60,242 nt of DNA from Burkholderia sp. SRS-W-2-2016 (GTDB lineage Bacteria > Pseudomonadota > Gammaproteobacteria > Burkholderiales > Burkholderiaceae): positions 1 through 60,242 of the forward strand of contig NZ_MSDV01000031.1 of NCBI RefSeq assembly GCF_001931485.1, written 5' to 3'. Position 1 is the stretch's first letter. Each line of letters starts with the position of its first letter. A program made the position numbers and the translations under genes. This document shows positions 50,039 through 59,278 of this stretch, one piece after another. Under the pieces are notes generated by a model that was not told where the DNA came from, ran no database searches, and saw nothing but the letters and a program-made list of their open reading frames with translations.

Positions 50039-50103
50039 CGGTCAGGCGCGCTGACCGAGACGCGCGGCGGCGCCCCTGCTCGCCACGCGTCTCCTGCTGC
50101 TTC

Positions 50104-50155
50104 GCTTAATTTTCCCGCTTAATTTTCCCGCTTCACTTTCCCGCTTCACTCCCCC
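50104..50155. repeat. 13-bp tandem repeat, four copies, covering the LysR stop
   Basis: CGCTTAATTTTCC (twice), CGCTTCACTTTCC and CGCTTCACTCCCC in tandem. The last copy contains the stop of the LysR gene (minus strand). Confidence 0.85.
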
Positions 50156-51006
50156 ACCCACGAGCCGCGCAGGTCGCTGTCGTGCAGCAATTGCAGCAGC
50201 GTATCGGCCGGGCGGCTCAGCCGCTTCGCCGCGAGCGCGATGAATTCCACCGACGGCAAACCCGGCAGCGCAGCCGCATTCAACGGCGGCGCCAGCCCGC
50301 GCGCGGCCAGGTACTGCGGCCGCACGGTAATGCCCAGGCCGCCGCGCGCGGCCGCGATACAACCCGAGTGACTGCTGCTGGTGCAGACGATCTGCCAGCT
50401 CGCGCCGGCCTCCGCGAGCGCGTCGAGCACCACCGCGCGCGTGACGCTCGGCTCGGCCACCAGAATCAGCGGCAACGGCTGACTCAGATCGACCAGCGTG
50501 CCGGTGCGCGCGAGCCATTCGAGCCGCCCGGTAAACAGCGGCACGCCGCGCCTATCGCCCAGCCGGCGCTTGCCGACCAGCAGATCGATCGCGCCCGCGT
50601 CGAGCAGTTCGTAGAGCCGGCCCGTCATCCCGATCGTGATTTCCAGTTCGACGTCCGGATGCGCGTTGCGAAACGCCGCGAGCACCGTCGGCAGCGGGCC
50701 GAGCGCGATATCGTCGGATGAGCCCAGGCGCACGCGGCCCTTCAGGCGCGGCGCCTTGAACTGCGACTCCGCACGCGAGAGCGCCTGCAGGATCACGCTC
50801 GCGTGCGCGAGCATCGCTTCGCCGTCGGGGGTCATCGCGAGCGAATGGGTGTCGCGCACGAACAGGCGCCGGCCGACGCTTTCTTCGAGCCGCCGGATAT
50901 GTTCGCTGACGCTCGACTGCGTAAGCGAGAGCCGCCGCCCCGCCTCGGTGAAGCTATGGCAGGCCGCGACGGTCGCGAAGGTTTTGAGCCAGATCGGATT
51001 GAGCAT
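50146..51006 (-). CDS. LysR-family transcriptional regulator
   Basis: A 286-residue LysR regulator with HTH FTEAGRRLSLTQSSVSEHIRRLE (residues 19-41 region) and an effector domain with GSSDDIALGPLPTVLAAF and SSHSGCIAAARGGLGITVRP. It is divergent from the DHA2 exporter gene (180 bp apart), which is its likely target. An inverted repeat, ATTGAC and GTCAAT with a 6-nt spacer, lies at 51071-51088 between them. Confidence 0.9.
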   Translation of the reverse strand: MLNPIWLKTFATVAACHSFTEAGRRLSLTQSSVSEHIRRLEESVGRRLFVRDTHSLAMTPDGEAMLAHASVILQALSRAESQFKAPRLKGRVRLGSSDDIALGPLPTVLAAFRNAHPDVELEITIGMTGRLYELLDAGAIDLLVGKRRLGDRRGVPLFTGRLEWLARTGTLVDLSQPLPLILVAEPSVTRAVVLDALAEAGASWQIVCTSSSHSGCIAAARGGLGITVRPQYLAARGLAPPLNAAALPGLPSVEFIALAAKRLSRPADTLLQLLHDSDLRGSWVGE

Positions 51007-51070
51007 GTCGCATTGTCGCGCTGCTTATCGGCAAAGTCGATAACAGTCAACGATCCTAGTGGGGTTCCCG

Positions 51071-51088
51071 ATTGACGGAGATGTCAAT
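51071..51088. promoter_or_regulatory. Inverted repeat between LysR and DHA2 genes
   Basis: ATTGAC and GTCAAT are perfect 6-bp arms about a 6-nt spacer. It lies midway between the two divergent genes and is a reasonable LysR site, though it does not fit T-N11-A exactly. Confidence 0.4.
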
Positions 51089-51186
51089 AAGATGACGCAA
51101 TTCCCGCTTCCCCCGCGCGGGGGCGCTCCGCTTCTTTCCGCTCGTCCGGCTCTGCAGGCCGCTCCCCCGCGCCCGCCGTTGAAAAA

Positions 51187-52587
51187 ATGACCAAGGATTC
51201 CGCCCACACCGCGCTACTGTGGATCGTCGCCGCCGGCTTCTTCATGCAGTCGCTCGACACGACGATCGTCAACACCGCACTGCCCTCCATCGCCGATAGC
51301 CTGCACGTCGCGCCGCTCGCGATGCAACCGGTGGTGGTCGCCTACACGCTGACGATGGCGATGCTCACCCCCGCCTCCGGCTGGCTCGCCGACCGCTTCG
51401 GCACCCGCCGCGTCTATTTCGTCTCGATCCTGATTTTCGTGCTCGGCTCGATCTGCTGCGCGGGCGCGCACACGCTCGGCCAGCTGGTGCTCGCGCGCGT
51501 GCTGCAAGGCATCGGCGGCTCGATGCTGCTGCCGATCGGCCGGCTCGCGGTGCTGCGCAGCGTGTCCGGCGAACAGTACGTGGCGGCGCTCGCATTCGTT
51601 TCGATCGCGGGCCAGCTCGGGCCGATCGCCGGGCCGACGCTCGGCGGCTGGTTCGTGCAGGCGATCAGCTGGCACTGGATCTTCCTGATCAACGTGCCGA
51701 TCGGCGCGGTGGGTCTCTTCGCGGTGCAGCGCTTCCTGCCGTCGCACGACGCCGTCGAGCCGCCGCCGTTCGATTTCATCGGCTGTGGGTTGCTGTCGCT
51801 GTGCATGATCGCGTTCTCGCTGGCGATCGACGCGCCGGTCCCGACGCATCGCGCCGCATGGTCGGCGGGGCTGTTCGCGCTGGCCGTCGCGAGCGCGCTC
51901 GCCTACATCCCGTATGCAAAGAGCCGCCGCGATCCGCTGTTCAAACTGTCGCTGTTCGGCGAGCCGAATTTCAGCGTCGGGCTGATCGGCAACCTCGTGT
52001 GCCGGGTCGGCTCGAGCGCGGTGCCGTTCCTCGTGCCGCTCCTGCTGCAATTGCAGTTCGGCTATTCGCCGCTGCACTCCGGCCTGATGATGCTGCCGGC
52101 CGCGCTCGCCGGTACGCTCGCGAAACGCTGGATCGCGCCGCTCGTGCGCCGCTACGGCTACGACACGTTTCTGCTGGTCAATACGATCATCGTCGGTTCG
52201 TCGATCGTCGGGTTCTCGCTGATTTCGCGCGGCACGCCGCTGATCGTCGAGATCGTGGTGCTGGCCGTGTTCGGCGCGGCCAACTCGATGCAGTTCGCGG
52301 CGATGAACAGCGTCACGCTGAAAGACCTGTCGCACGAAGACGCGGGCAGCGGCAACAGCCTGTTCTCGATGGTGCAGATGCTGGCGATCGGGCTCGGCGT
52401 GTCGATCGGCGGCGGCCTCGTGAATCTGTTCAACGCGCAATCGGGCTCGGCCGAACTGGGCTTCCGGCTCGCGTTCGTGTGCGTCGGCGTGATCACGCTG
52501 GTGTCCGCATGGGTCTTCCGGCATCTCGACGACCCGTCCGGCACGCGGGTGATTCGCGGGCAGGCGGCGCAAAGCGCGGGGCGCTGA
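51187..52587 (+). CDS. MFS multidrug exporter, DHA2 type (MdtD-like)
   Basis: A 466-residue 14-TM carrier: FFMQSLDTTIVNTALPSIADSL in TM1, GWLADRFGTRRVY, motif-C-like GPIAGPTLGGWFVQAISWHWIF and IGLGVSIGGGLVNLF. The length and N-terminus match MdtD of the DHA2 family, commonly called a multidrug transporter subunit; substrate unknown. Possibly activated by the divergent LysR gene. Start at 51187 by family alignment (MTKDSAHTALLWIVAAGFF). Confidence 0.9.
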   Translation: MTKDSAHTALLWIVAAGFFMQSLDTTIVNTALPSIADSLHVAPLAMQPVVVAYTLTMAMLTPASGWLADRFGTRRVYFVSILIFVLGSICCAGAHTLGQLVLARVLQGIGGSMLLPIGRLAVLRSVSGEQYVAALAFVSIAGQLGPIAGPTLGGWFVQAISWHWIFLINVPIGAVGLFAVQRFLPSHDAVEPPPFDFIGCGLLSLCMIAFSLAIDAPVPTHRAAWSAGLFALAVASALAYIPYAKSRRDPLFKLSLFGEPNFSVGLIGNLVCRVGSSAVPFLVPLLLQLQFGYSPLHSGLMMLPAALAGTLAKRWIAPLVRRYGYDTFLLVNTIIVGSSIVGFSLISRGTPLIVEIVVLAVFGAANSMQFAAMNSVTLKDLSHEDAGSGNSLFSMVQMLAIGLGVSIGGGLVNLFNAQSGSAELGFRLAFVCVGVITLVSAWVFRHLDDPSGTRVIRGQAAQSAGR

Positions 52588-52978
52588 TGGTGTGATGCGT
52601 GGCGGTTAGGGATGCGGAAGTGCTGCACACGTCCTTGCGCGCGATAACGCACCCCGGCTGCAACGGAGGCCGCCGTACTGCATCACGTCGTGACCTTTTC
52701 CGAGTTCAACGGCAGTGCGTCGCGGGTGGCGCGCGCTGCATCGGCAACGCACCGGCAACGTCTCTCTAATGCGGTCTGCATGACACGACGCCACGCGGCG
52801 CCGCGCCGCGTTGTTGAGCGCATCCGCCACGCTTGACGCGACAGCATCACTCCCACCAGCTTCATGCCACCGGCTCATCCATCGCGTGCAACGGGTGTCA
52901 CTTTCGCGCGTCAGCGTGTGAATCCGCACAGACTTTCGCGTTAGCATGTCGGGCATCAACGGCTACGAGGGACCCCAG
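52588..52978. other. Intergenic region, no gene seen
   Basis: 391 bp between the DHA2 exporter and the LysR gene. No conserved frame on either strand and no clear terminator for the exporter. The LysR promoter must lie here. Confidence 0.45.
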
Positions 52979-53908
52979 ATGCCATTTGACGAGCGCATGC
53001 TGAACGGCATGGGCGTGCTGACGGCGATCGTCGACTGCGGCAGTTTCGCGGCCGCCGGCGAAGCGCTCGACATGTCGCAATCGGGCGTGAGCCGGTCGGT
53101 GGCTCGCCTCGAAGCACGCCTCGGTATTCGCCTGTTTGACCGCACCACCCGCTCGGTCACGCTGACCGACGAAGGCCGGCGCTTCTACGAACAGATCGTG
53201 CCGCTGCTCGGTGGCCTCGAAGAAGCCGCGGCGTCCGCGGCCGAAGGCGCGAGCGCGGTGCGCGGCCGGCTGCGCGTGAACATGGACCCGTTCTTTTCGC
53301 GCCTCGTGCTGGGCCCGCGTCTGGGCGGTTTCGTCGATAAACATCCTGATCTGCAGCTCGAACTGATCACGCGCGATCAGCTCGGCGATATGGTCGCCGA
53401 TGGCTTCGACGTCGCGATCCGCTTCGGCGAGCCGCCGCTGTCCACCCTGGTCGCCCGCAAGCTGCTCGATACCCGCATCCTGACGGTGGCCGCGCCGTCG
53501 TATCTGAAGAAGCACGGGCAACCGGCGCAGCCGGCCGAACTCGAAGGCGGCTCGCACGTGTGCATCAAGTTCCGCGATCCGCTGACCGGTTATCCGTTCA
53601 GCTGGGAATTTCATCGCGGCCGCAAGAAGTTCGAGATGACCCCGCAGGGCCGCCTGACCGTCAACGACGTCGGCACGCTGCATAGCGCGTGCATCGCCGG
53701 TCAGGGGATCGCGCAGATTCTCGCGCTCGGCGCGGAGTCGCTGCTGGCGAACGGCAAGCTGATCGAACTCTTTCCGGACTGGAGCGACGAGGTCTATCCG
53801 CTGTATGCGCTGTATCCGTCGCGCCATCATCCGCCGGCCAAGGTGCGGGCGTTTCTGGATTTCGTCGTGTCGCTGACGGGCGGCGCCGCGCGCGATGGCG
53901 CGGGGTGA
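52979..53908 (+). CDS. LysR-family transcriptional regulator
   Basis: A 309-residue LysR regulator: HTH region FAAAGEALDMSQSGVSRSVARLE, then RLFDRTTRSVTLTDEGRRFYEQ and an effector domain of the CrgA-like group (RLRVNMDPFFSRLVL, VAIRFGEPPLSTLVARKL). I prefer the ATG at 52979 (GAGG 9 nt upstream) over one at 52946, which adds 11 residues. No divergent target; its own neighbours give no hint. Confidence 0.88.
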   Translation: MPFDERMLNGMGVLTAIVDCGSFAAAGEALDMSQSGVSRSVARLEARLGIRLFDRTTRSVTLTDEGRRFYEQIVPLLGGLEEAAASAAEGASAVRGRLRVNMDPFFSRLVLGPRLGGFVDKHPDLQLELITRDQLGDMVADGFDVAIRFGEPPLSTLVARKLLDTRILTVAAPSYLKKHGQPAQPAELEGGSHVCIKFRDPLTGYPFSWEFHRGRKKFEMTPQGRLTVNDVGTLHSACIAGQGIAQILALGAESLLANGKLIELFPDWSDEVYPLYALYPSRHHPPAKVRAFLDFVVSLTGGAARDGAG

Positions 53909-53920
53909 ACTAGCTGCGGG

Positions 53921-53973
53921 AAGGTGGCCGCATGAAGGTGGCCGCGGGAAGGTGGCCACATGAGGTTCGCCGC
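53921..53973. repeat. 14-bp tandem repeat after the LysR gene
   Basis: AAGGTGGCCGCATG, AAGGTGGCCGCGGG and AAGGTGGCCACATG in tandem, with a degenerate fourth copy. It starts 13 bp after the LysR stop. Confidence 0.85.
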
Positions 53974-54074
53974 ATAATTCGGGGCCGCATCGCCTTCCAC
54001 CCGATGCCGCGCTGATAGCTCAGGTCCGTCCCTTGCTGCTGCTTCGCTGTGTATTCCGTTCCAGGAGAACAGCG

Positions 54075-54302
54075 ATGAGCGAATCGAAAGAAAACGCCAA
54101 AAACGACGCAAAAAACCCGGACAAAAACGCGTCAAAAAGCCCAGGCGGCGAGCCGGCCGAGGATCTGGCGCACCCGCACCATGCGGTGCACAGCGACAAC
54201 GCGAAGAGCAAAATGCCCGAGCGCGCCGACGACGACCGCAAGCAGTCGCCCGCCGACCGTCCGGGCAAGCAGTCCGGCGAAGGCGAGCCGCCGGTCGGCT
54301 AA
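54075..54302 (+). CDS. Small disordered hydrophilic protein (75 residues)
   Basis: The ATG at 54075 has AGGAGA 7 nt upstream. The product has almost no hydrophobic residues and is rich in Lys, Asp, Glu, Asn, Ser, Pro and Gly (KENAKNDAKNPDKNASKS, ADDDRKQSPADRPGKQSG), with a central His run (HPHHAVH). Such composition is seen in stress-associated hydrophilic proteins, but no family is recognised. A perfect 11-bp hairpin follows (54334-54360). Confidence 0.7.
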   Translation: MSESKENAKNDAKNPDKNASKSPGGEPAEDLAHPHHAVHSDNAKSKMPERADDDRKQSPADRPGKQSGEGEPPVG

Positions 54303-54333
54303 CCGGTCCTCTCTGTTGCGCACTCGGCCTCTC

Positions 54334-54360
54334 GGCCTGACTGCACGTCGCAGTCAGGCC
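54334..54360. terminator. Perfect 11-bp hairpin after the small disordered protein gene
   Basis: GGCCTGACTGC, loop ACGTC, GCAGTCAGGCC. It begins 32 bp after the stop. No T-tract follows on either strand, so it may be a Rho-assisted 3' end, an RNA stabiliser or a ProQ-type target. Confidence 0.5.
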
Positions 54361-54505
54361 GCCCCACCCGCGTGAACGCGCGCGCCTTTCTGTAAGCAAA
54401 CATTTCTTCCAGGTTTTTACCGAATTTTTTTCGCTGCATTGGACTACCTTGCTGGGTGCAGCACGGTGTGCGGCTGCCGCTCATGATTGTTAACAGGCGA
54501 CGCCA

Positions 54506-55561
54506 ATGTTCAAGTCCAGCTCGAAATCTCCCGCTCGTTTGCCCGCTCGTTTGCCAGCTTTTGCCTCTCCCGCCGCGCCGCCGGTGCCGCGCGTCTCCAT
54601 CTGCGTGCCCACCTGCGGGCGCCCCGACCTGCTGGTCGAGTGCATCGATTCGTGCCTCGCGCAGACCTTCGCGCAAAACCTCGGGCAACTGGAAATCGTA
54701 ATCGGCGACGATTCGCGCGACACCGTCACCCGGCAGTTGATCGCCGAACGCTACGGAAACGAAGCGCGCGTGCGCTACGCGCATCATCAGCCGCCGCTCG
54801 GCCAGGCGCGCAATGTCGCGAGCCTGTTCGAGCGCGCGCGCGGCGACAAGATCCTGCTGATCCACGACGACGATCTGCTGACAACCGATGCGGTCGAAAA
54901 ACTGCTCGCGCTATGGCAGCGCCATCCGAACCTCGACGCGGCGTTCGGCGACCAGTACGAAGCCAATCATGCGGGCGCGATCGATTACGCCGCAAGCGCG
55001 CGGCTGAACGCGGCGTTCCGGCGGACTCGCGAAGCCGAGGGTCTGCAGCTGCTCGCGGGCCGCACCGGGCTGATTCAGATGTTTCCGAACAACGGCTGGA
55101 TGGCCGATGCGCGACTCGTCAAACGGATCGGCTATCCGGACCAGCACGGCATGTGCTGCGATTTCGTGTTCGGCACTTTGCTGTGCCTTGCCGCGCGCGA
55201 GGTGTTTTATCTGCACGACTACGTATCGGTGTATCGCAAGACGGCGACCTCGATCTCGCACAGCACGCGCGGCACGGTCGCGGCCGCGCCGCTGAGCGCG
55301 TACCGCTTCGTCAAATCGCTCGACTTGCCCGCGCCGCTTGCGCCCTCGCGACGGCTCGCGCTGCGCCGGCTCGCGCCGCTCGTCGTGTCGATTCACGCGC
55401 GCAACGGCCGGCCGCGCGCGGGGCTGCGCATCGCGCTCGCGCATCTCTATGCGTACAACTATGGATTCAGCGCGCGGCTTTACTACCATCTGGCGCTGCT
55501 CGCGCGCGCCGCGCTGCGAGCGCGGCCGGCAGCCGGCGAAGAGGCCGCGGATTGCTTCTGA
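54506..55561 (+). CDS. Family 2 glycosyltransferase
   Basis: A 351-residue GT-A enzyme: VSICVPTCGRPDLLVECIDSC at about residue 30, LEIVIGDDSRD, the DxD-like ILLIHDDDLL, and FPNNGWMADARLVKRIG. The N-terminal 28 residues are low complexity (Pro/Ala/Ser). No TM segment is seen in the first 250 residues; the C-terminal 80 residues are Ala/Leu/Arg-rich and could be membrane-associated. No polysaccharide cluster is near. The neighbouring promoter has a run of eight T at about 54425. Confidence 0.88.
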   Translation: MFKSSSKSPARLPARLPAFASPAAPPVPRVSICVPTCGRPDLLVECIDSCLAQTFAQNLGQLEIVIGDDSRDTVTRQLIAERYGNEARVRYAHHQPPLGQARNVASLFERARGDKILLIHDDDLLTTDAVEKLLALWQRHPNLDAAFGDQYEANHAGAIDYAASARLNAAFRRTREAEGLQLLAGRTGLIQMFPNNGWMADARLVKRIGYPDQHGMCCDFVFGTLLCLAAREVFYLHDYVSVYRKTATSISHSTRGTVAAAPLSAYRFVKSLDLPAPLAPSRRLALRRLAPLVVSIHARNGRPRAGLRIALAHLYAYNYGFSARLYYHLALLARAALRARPAAGEEAADCF

Positions 55562-55659
55562 CGCATTGCGTGCTTAGCAAACGCGGAATACTTACTTGGG
55601 CGCGGGCGCGCCACTGGTTACGATGAGCTGAACCGTCATCGCCCCAGAGGTAAGCCGCC

Positions 55660-55881
55660 ATGTCAGACAGTGCGTGTTTCAGGCCGCGCGTGATCGAACC
55701 CGTCGTCGCTAACCAGCCGGAAGGACTCGGGCTCGCGATCGAACTGTGGCTCGCGCAACCGGTCGATGGGATCGCCGGCCGCGCGGTGCAGATTCATTTG
55801 CGCGGCGGCGCGAAGATGGAACAGGCCGAGAGCTTGCGCGACCTGCTGCATGCATGGGGCACGCGGATCGTCGTCAGCTGA
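55660..55881 (+). CDS. Uncharacterised 73-residue protein
   Basis: An AGAGG precedes the ATG at 55660. The product is soluble with an alternating strand-helix pattern (GLGLAIELWLAQPVDG, GRAVQIHLRGGAKMEQAESLRDLLHAWGTRIVVS). No family recognised. It is convergent with kgtP, 41 bp apart. Confidence 0.55.
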   Translation: MSDSACFRPRVIEPVVANQPEGLGLAIELWLAQPVDGIAGRAVQIHLRGGAKMEQAESLRDLLHAWGTRIVVS

Positions 55882-55922
55882 GAACAACAGTGCGCTGCGC
55901 GACGATCCGCATTGCTACCCGT

Positions 55923-57230
55923 TCAAGGCTCGTGACGCAGATACCCTTCGGTCGCCGGATCTCGCATCCGCAGCGACACGATGCCCGCGATCGCGCACAT
56001 CACGGTCACGTACCAGAAGAACATCGTCTCGATGTCGGCCTGCTTGAGCCACAGCGCGACGTATTCCGCCGAGCCGCCGAAGATCGCGTTCGCGACCGCA
56101 TACGACAGGCCCACGCCAAGCGCGCGCACGTGCGGCGGGAACATTTCCGCCTTGATCAGGCCGCTGATCGACGTATAGAAGCTGACGATCGCGAGCGCGA
56201 TCACCACGAGGCCGAACGCCGCGAACGGGCTCGTCACGTCTTTCAGCGCGTGCAGCAGCGGCACCGTGCCGAGCGTCGCGAACAGGCCGAAACAGATCAT
56301 CGAGCGGCGCCGGCCGATACGGTCCGACAACGCGCCGAACGCCGGCTGCATCAGCATGTAGACCAACAGCGCGGCGGTCATCACCGAACTCGCGGTCTTC
56401 GCGTGCATGCCGGCCGTGTTGACCAGGTACTTCTGCATGTAGGTCGTGAACGTGTAGAAGATCAGCGAGCCGCCGGCCGTGAAGCCGAGCACCGTCATGA
56501 ATGCGCTCTTGTGCTCCCACAGTCCGCGCAGCGTGCCCGCTTCCTTGCTCTGGCGGGTTGCCGCGGTGGAGGTTTCATCGAGCGATTTACGCAGATACAA
56601 CGCGATCAACGCGGCCACCGCGCCGATCACGAACGGCACGCGCCAGCCCCATGCCTTCAGCTCGTCGGTGCTGAGCGTCTGTTGCAGGATCACCAGCACG
56701 AGCAGCGCGCACAGCTGGCCGCCGATCAGCGTCACGTACTGGAACGACGCGAAGAAGCCGCGCCGGCCCTTCAGCGCGACCTCGCTCATATAGGTCGCGC
56801 TGGTGCCGTACTCGCCGCCGACCGACAGACCCTGCACCAGTCGCGCGAACAGCAGCAAGGCCGGCGCGAGCGCGCCGATCTGCGCGTAGGTGGGCAGCAT
56901 CGCGATCACCAGCGAGCCGCCGCACATCATGAACACCGACACCATCATCGCGGTACGGCGGCCGCGCTTGTCGGCGAGCCGCCCGAAGAACCAGCCGCCG
57001 ATCGGCCGCATCAGGAAGCCGGCCGCGAACACGCCGGCGGTGTTCAGCAACTGCGTCGTGGTATTGCCGCTCGGAAAGAACGACGGCGCGAAATACAGCG
57101 CGGTGAACGAATATACGTAGAAGTCGAACCACTCGACGAGATTGCCCGATGAAGCGCCGACGATCGCAAAGATGCGCCGGCGGGTATCGTGCGCGGAGGC
57201 GACGACGGATTGATCGGTTTGGACGTTCAT
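55923..57230 (-). CDS. kgtP: Alpha-ketoglutarate permease (MHS family)
   Basis: A 435-residue 12-TM carrier very close to E. coli KgtP in its diagnostic stretches: RRRIFAIVGASSGNLVEWFD, AAGFLMRPIGGWFFGRLADK and GGEYGTSATYMSEVA. It imports 2-oxoglutarate with protons. The ATG at 57230 gives the standard N-terminus. Monocistronic; upstream 57231-57420 must hold its promoter. Confidence 0.94.
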   Translation of the reverse strand: MNVQTDQSVVASAHDTRRRIFAIVGASSGNLVEWFDFYVYSFTALYFAPSFFPSGNTTTQLLNTAGVFAAGFLMRPIGGWFFGRLADKRGRRTAMMVSVFMMCGGSLVIAMLPTYAQIGALAPALLLFARLVQGLSVGGEYGTSATYMSEVALKGRRGFFASFQYVTLIGGQLCALLVLVILQQTLSTDELKAWGWRVPFVIGAVAALIALYLRKSLDETSTAATRQSKEAGTLRGLWEHKSAFMTVLGFTAGGSLIFYTFTTYMQKYLVNTAGMHAKTASSVMTAALLVYMLMQPAFGALSDRIGRRRSMICFGLFATLGTVPLLHALKDVTSPFAAFGLVVIALAIVSFYTSISGLIKAEMFPPHVRALGVGLSYAVANAIFGGSAEYVALWLKQADIETMFFWYVTVMCAIAGIVSLRMRDPATEGYLRHEP

Positions 57231-57420
57231 GCTGGTGTCTTTCCTTATCTAAACGAGGAGGACGGTCGTGGCGCCGCCTTGATTCCGCGCGCCCGGGTGG
57301 CGGGCGTCGCGCGAGCGCGATTTTTACACAGATGAAAGGATAGATGGGCTTTTGTCAGACCAGCCTGATGAAAGCCCTGGGTCGCGGCGAATGGGCGAAA
57401 TTCGCGCGGCGATAAAGACG

Positions 57421-57453
57421 AAGCCCCCGCCGGTCGTTGACTGGCAGGGGCTT
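57421..57453 (-). terminator. Terminator-like hairpin after spoVR
   Basis: AAGCCCCCGCC pairs with GGCAGGGGCTT (one mismatch) with an 11-nt loop, 65 bp after the spoVR stop. On the minus strand it is followed by TTCGTCTTTAT, a moderate T-tract. Confidence 0.6.
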
Positions 57454-57517
57454 ACGGAACGAATCAGGGCCACGGAGGAAATGAAACCCACGGGCCCGCG
57501 CGCAACTCAGCCGGCGC

Positions 57518-59041
57518 TCAGACTCTCACCGCCGGCGGCACATAACGGCATTCATAACGCTTCCTGACGGTGCCGTTTTCGTCGACGCTTTCGAGGTACA
57601 CGTCGAACTGCCAGAGGCGCGCCATGTGCTTGAGTACTTCGTCGCTATCGGACGACAGATGGCGGTTGTCGCTCATGAAATGCCGCAACGTCAGACTGCG
57701 GTCGCCGCGCGTATTGACCGCCCACACCTGAATATTGGGCTCGCGGTGATGCATGTCGTACTGCCGCGACAATGCCTGGCGCACGTACTGATAGCCGCTG
57801 TCGTCGTGAATCGCCGACACTTCGAGCGCGTCGCGCATGTCGTCGTCGAGTACCGAGAACAGGCGCATTTCGCGGATCAGATGCGGCGACAGATACTGCG
57901 CAACGAAGCTCTCGTCCTTGAAGTTGCGCATCGCGTAGTGCATCGCCGGCAGCCACGGACTGCCGGCCAGCTCCGGAAACCACTTGCGGTCCTCCTCGGT
58001 CGGCGCCTCGCAGATACGGCGAATGTCGCTCATCATCGAAAAGCCGAGCGCGTACGGATTGATCCCGCTGTAGTACGGCTTCGTGACCGGCGGCTGATAG
58101 ACGACGTTGCTGTGCGAATGGAGAAACTCCATCATGAAGCCGTCTTCGAGCTTGCCCTGGTTATAGAGCGTGTTGAGCAACGTGTAGTGCCAGAACGTCG
58201 CCCAGCCTTCGTTCATCACCTGGGTCTGGCGCTGCGGATAGAAGTACTGACCGATCTTGCGCACGATGCGGATCACTTCGCGCTCCCACGGCTCGAGCAG
58301 CGGCGCGTTTTTCTCCGCGAAATACAGCAGGTTTTCCTGCGGCTCCGGCGGATAGCGCTCCTCGACTTCCTCGGGCAGCGGCGTATGACGGGTGGGCAGC
58401 GTGCGCCACAGTTCGTTGACCTGCGATTGCAGATACGCTTCGCGCTCGCGGCGCGCGGCGAATTCGCGTTCGAGCGAGAGCTTTTGCGGCCGCTTGTAAC
58501 GGTCGACGCCGTAATTCATCAGCGCGTGGCACGAATCGAGCAGTTCCTCGACCCGGTCGAGCCCGAAGCGCTCCTCGCATTCGGCGATGTAATTCTTCGC
58601 ATAGACGAGGTAGTCGATGATCGCGTGCGCATCCGTCCACAGCCGGAACAGATAATTGCCCTTGAAAAACGAGTTGTGCCCATAGGCCGCGTGCGCGACC
58701 ACGAGCGCCTGCATCGTCATCGTGTTCTCTTCCATCAGATACGCGATGCAGGGGTTCGAATTGATGACGATTTCGTACGCGAGCCCCATCTGGCCGCGAC
58801 GGTAGCTTTTTTCGGTGGAAAGAAAGTGTTTGCCGAACGACCAGTGCCGGTAATTCACCGGCATACCGACGGACGCATAGGCATCCATCATCTGTTCGGC
58901 ACTGATCAGTTCGAGCTGGATCGGATACGTATCGAGCTCGTATTGCTCCGCAACACGGGCAATGTGCGAGTCGTACTCTTCGATCAATTCGAAGGTCCAG
59001 TCGGACGGGCACGGCAGAGGTCTTCTATCTGCTACGTTCAT
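57518..59041 (-). CDS. SpoVR-family protein
   Basis: A 507-residue SpoVR/YcgB-type protein, full length: DRRPLPCPSDWTFELIEEYD at the start, MPVNYRHWSFGKHF, YEIVINSNPCIAYLMEENT, and HHREPNIQVWAVNTRGDRSL near the C-terminus. In many proteobacteria it is co-expressed with PrkA (YeaG) and YeaH in stress and stationary phase; the function is unknown. It is the downstream gene of the pair here. The ATG at 59041 has GGGAAG about 6 nt upstream. A 237-bp gap separates it from yeaH. Confidence 0.95.
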   Translation of the reverse strand: MNVADRRPLPCPSDWTFELIEEYDSHIARVAEQYELDTYPIQLELISAEQMMDAYASVGMPVNYRHWSFGKHFLSTEKSYRRGQMGLAYEIVINSNPCIAYLMEENTMTMQALVVAHAAYGHNSFFKGNYLFRLWTDAHAIIDYLVYAKNYIAECEERFGLDRVEELLDSCHALMNYGVDRYKRPQKLSLEREFAARREREAYLQSQVNELWRTLPTRHTPLPEEVEERYPPEPQENLLYFAEKNAPLLEPWEREVIRIVRKIGQYFYPQRQTQVMNEGWATFWHYTLLNTLYNQGKLEDGFMMEFLHSHSNVVYQPPVTKPYYSGINPYALGFSMMSDIRRICEAPTEEDRKWFPELAGSPWLPAMHYAMRNFKDESFVAQYLSPHLIREMRLFSVLDDDMRDALEVSAIHDDSGYQYVRQALSRQYDMHHREPNIQVWAVNTRGDRSLTLRHFMSDNRHLSSDSDEVLKHMARLWQFDVYLESVDENGTVRKRYECRYVPPAVRV

Positions 59042-59278
59042 ACGGACTTCCCTTTGCCCTTCGATGGGCGTTCCGGTGTGTCCCGTGCTGCAGCGCGGTG
59101 GACTGCTCGGGCGCGGGCGCTACCGTGCTGGTCGCCCCTGCCTCGGCATGCCCCGAGCGCTGCTGCGGCACGCCTGTGTTGCGCTGCGGCGCTACTGCGT
59201 ACGACAGCTACTGCATCTGGCCGTACGATGCGCCGCGCGCGTCGTGATTCAACTGCATGCACCGCAACAATCGTTCGG

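Noticed and set aside
57352..57567. A 71-codon plus-strand frame between kgtP and spoVR
   Set aside because: It runs through the spoVR terminator hairpin and into the 3' end of spoVR and has no ribosome site.
59038..59262. A 74-codon frame on the minus strand whose stop overlaps the spoVR start as ATGA
   Set aside because: Composition is Ala/Arg-rich like a shadow frame, no ribosome site, no recognisable motif. The overlap is probably accidental, but conservation could be checked.
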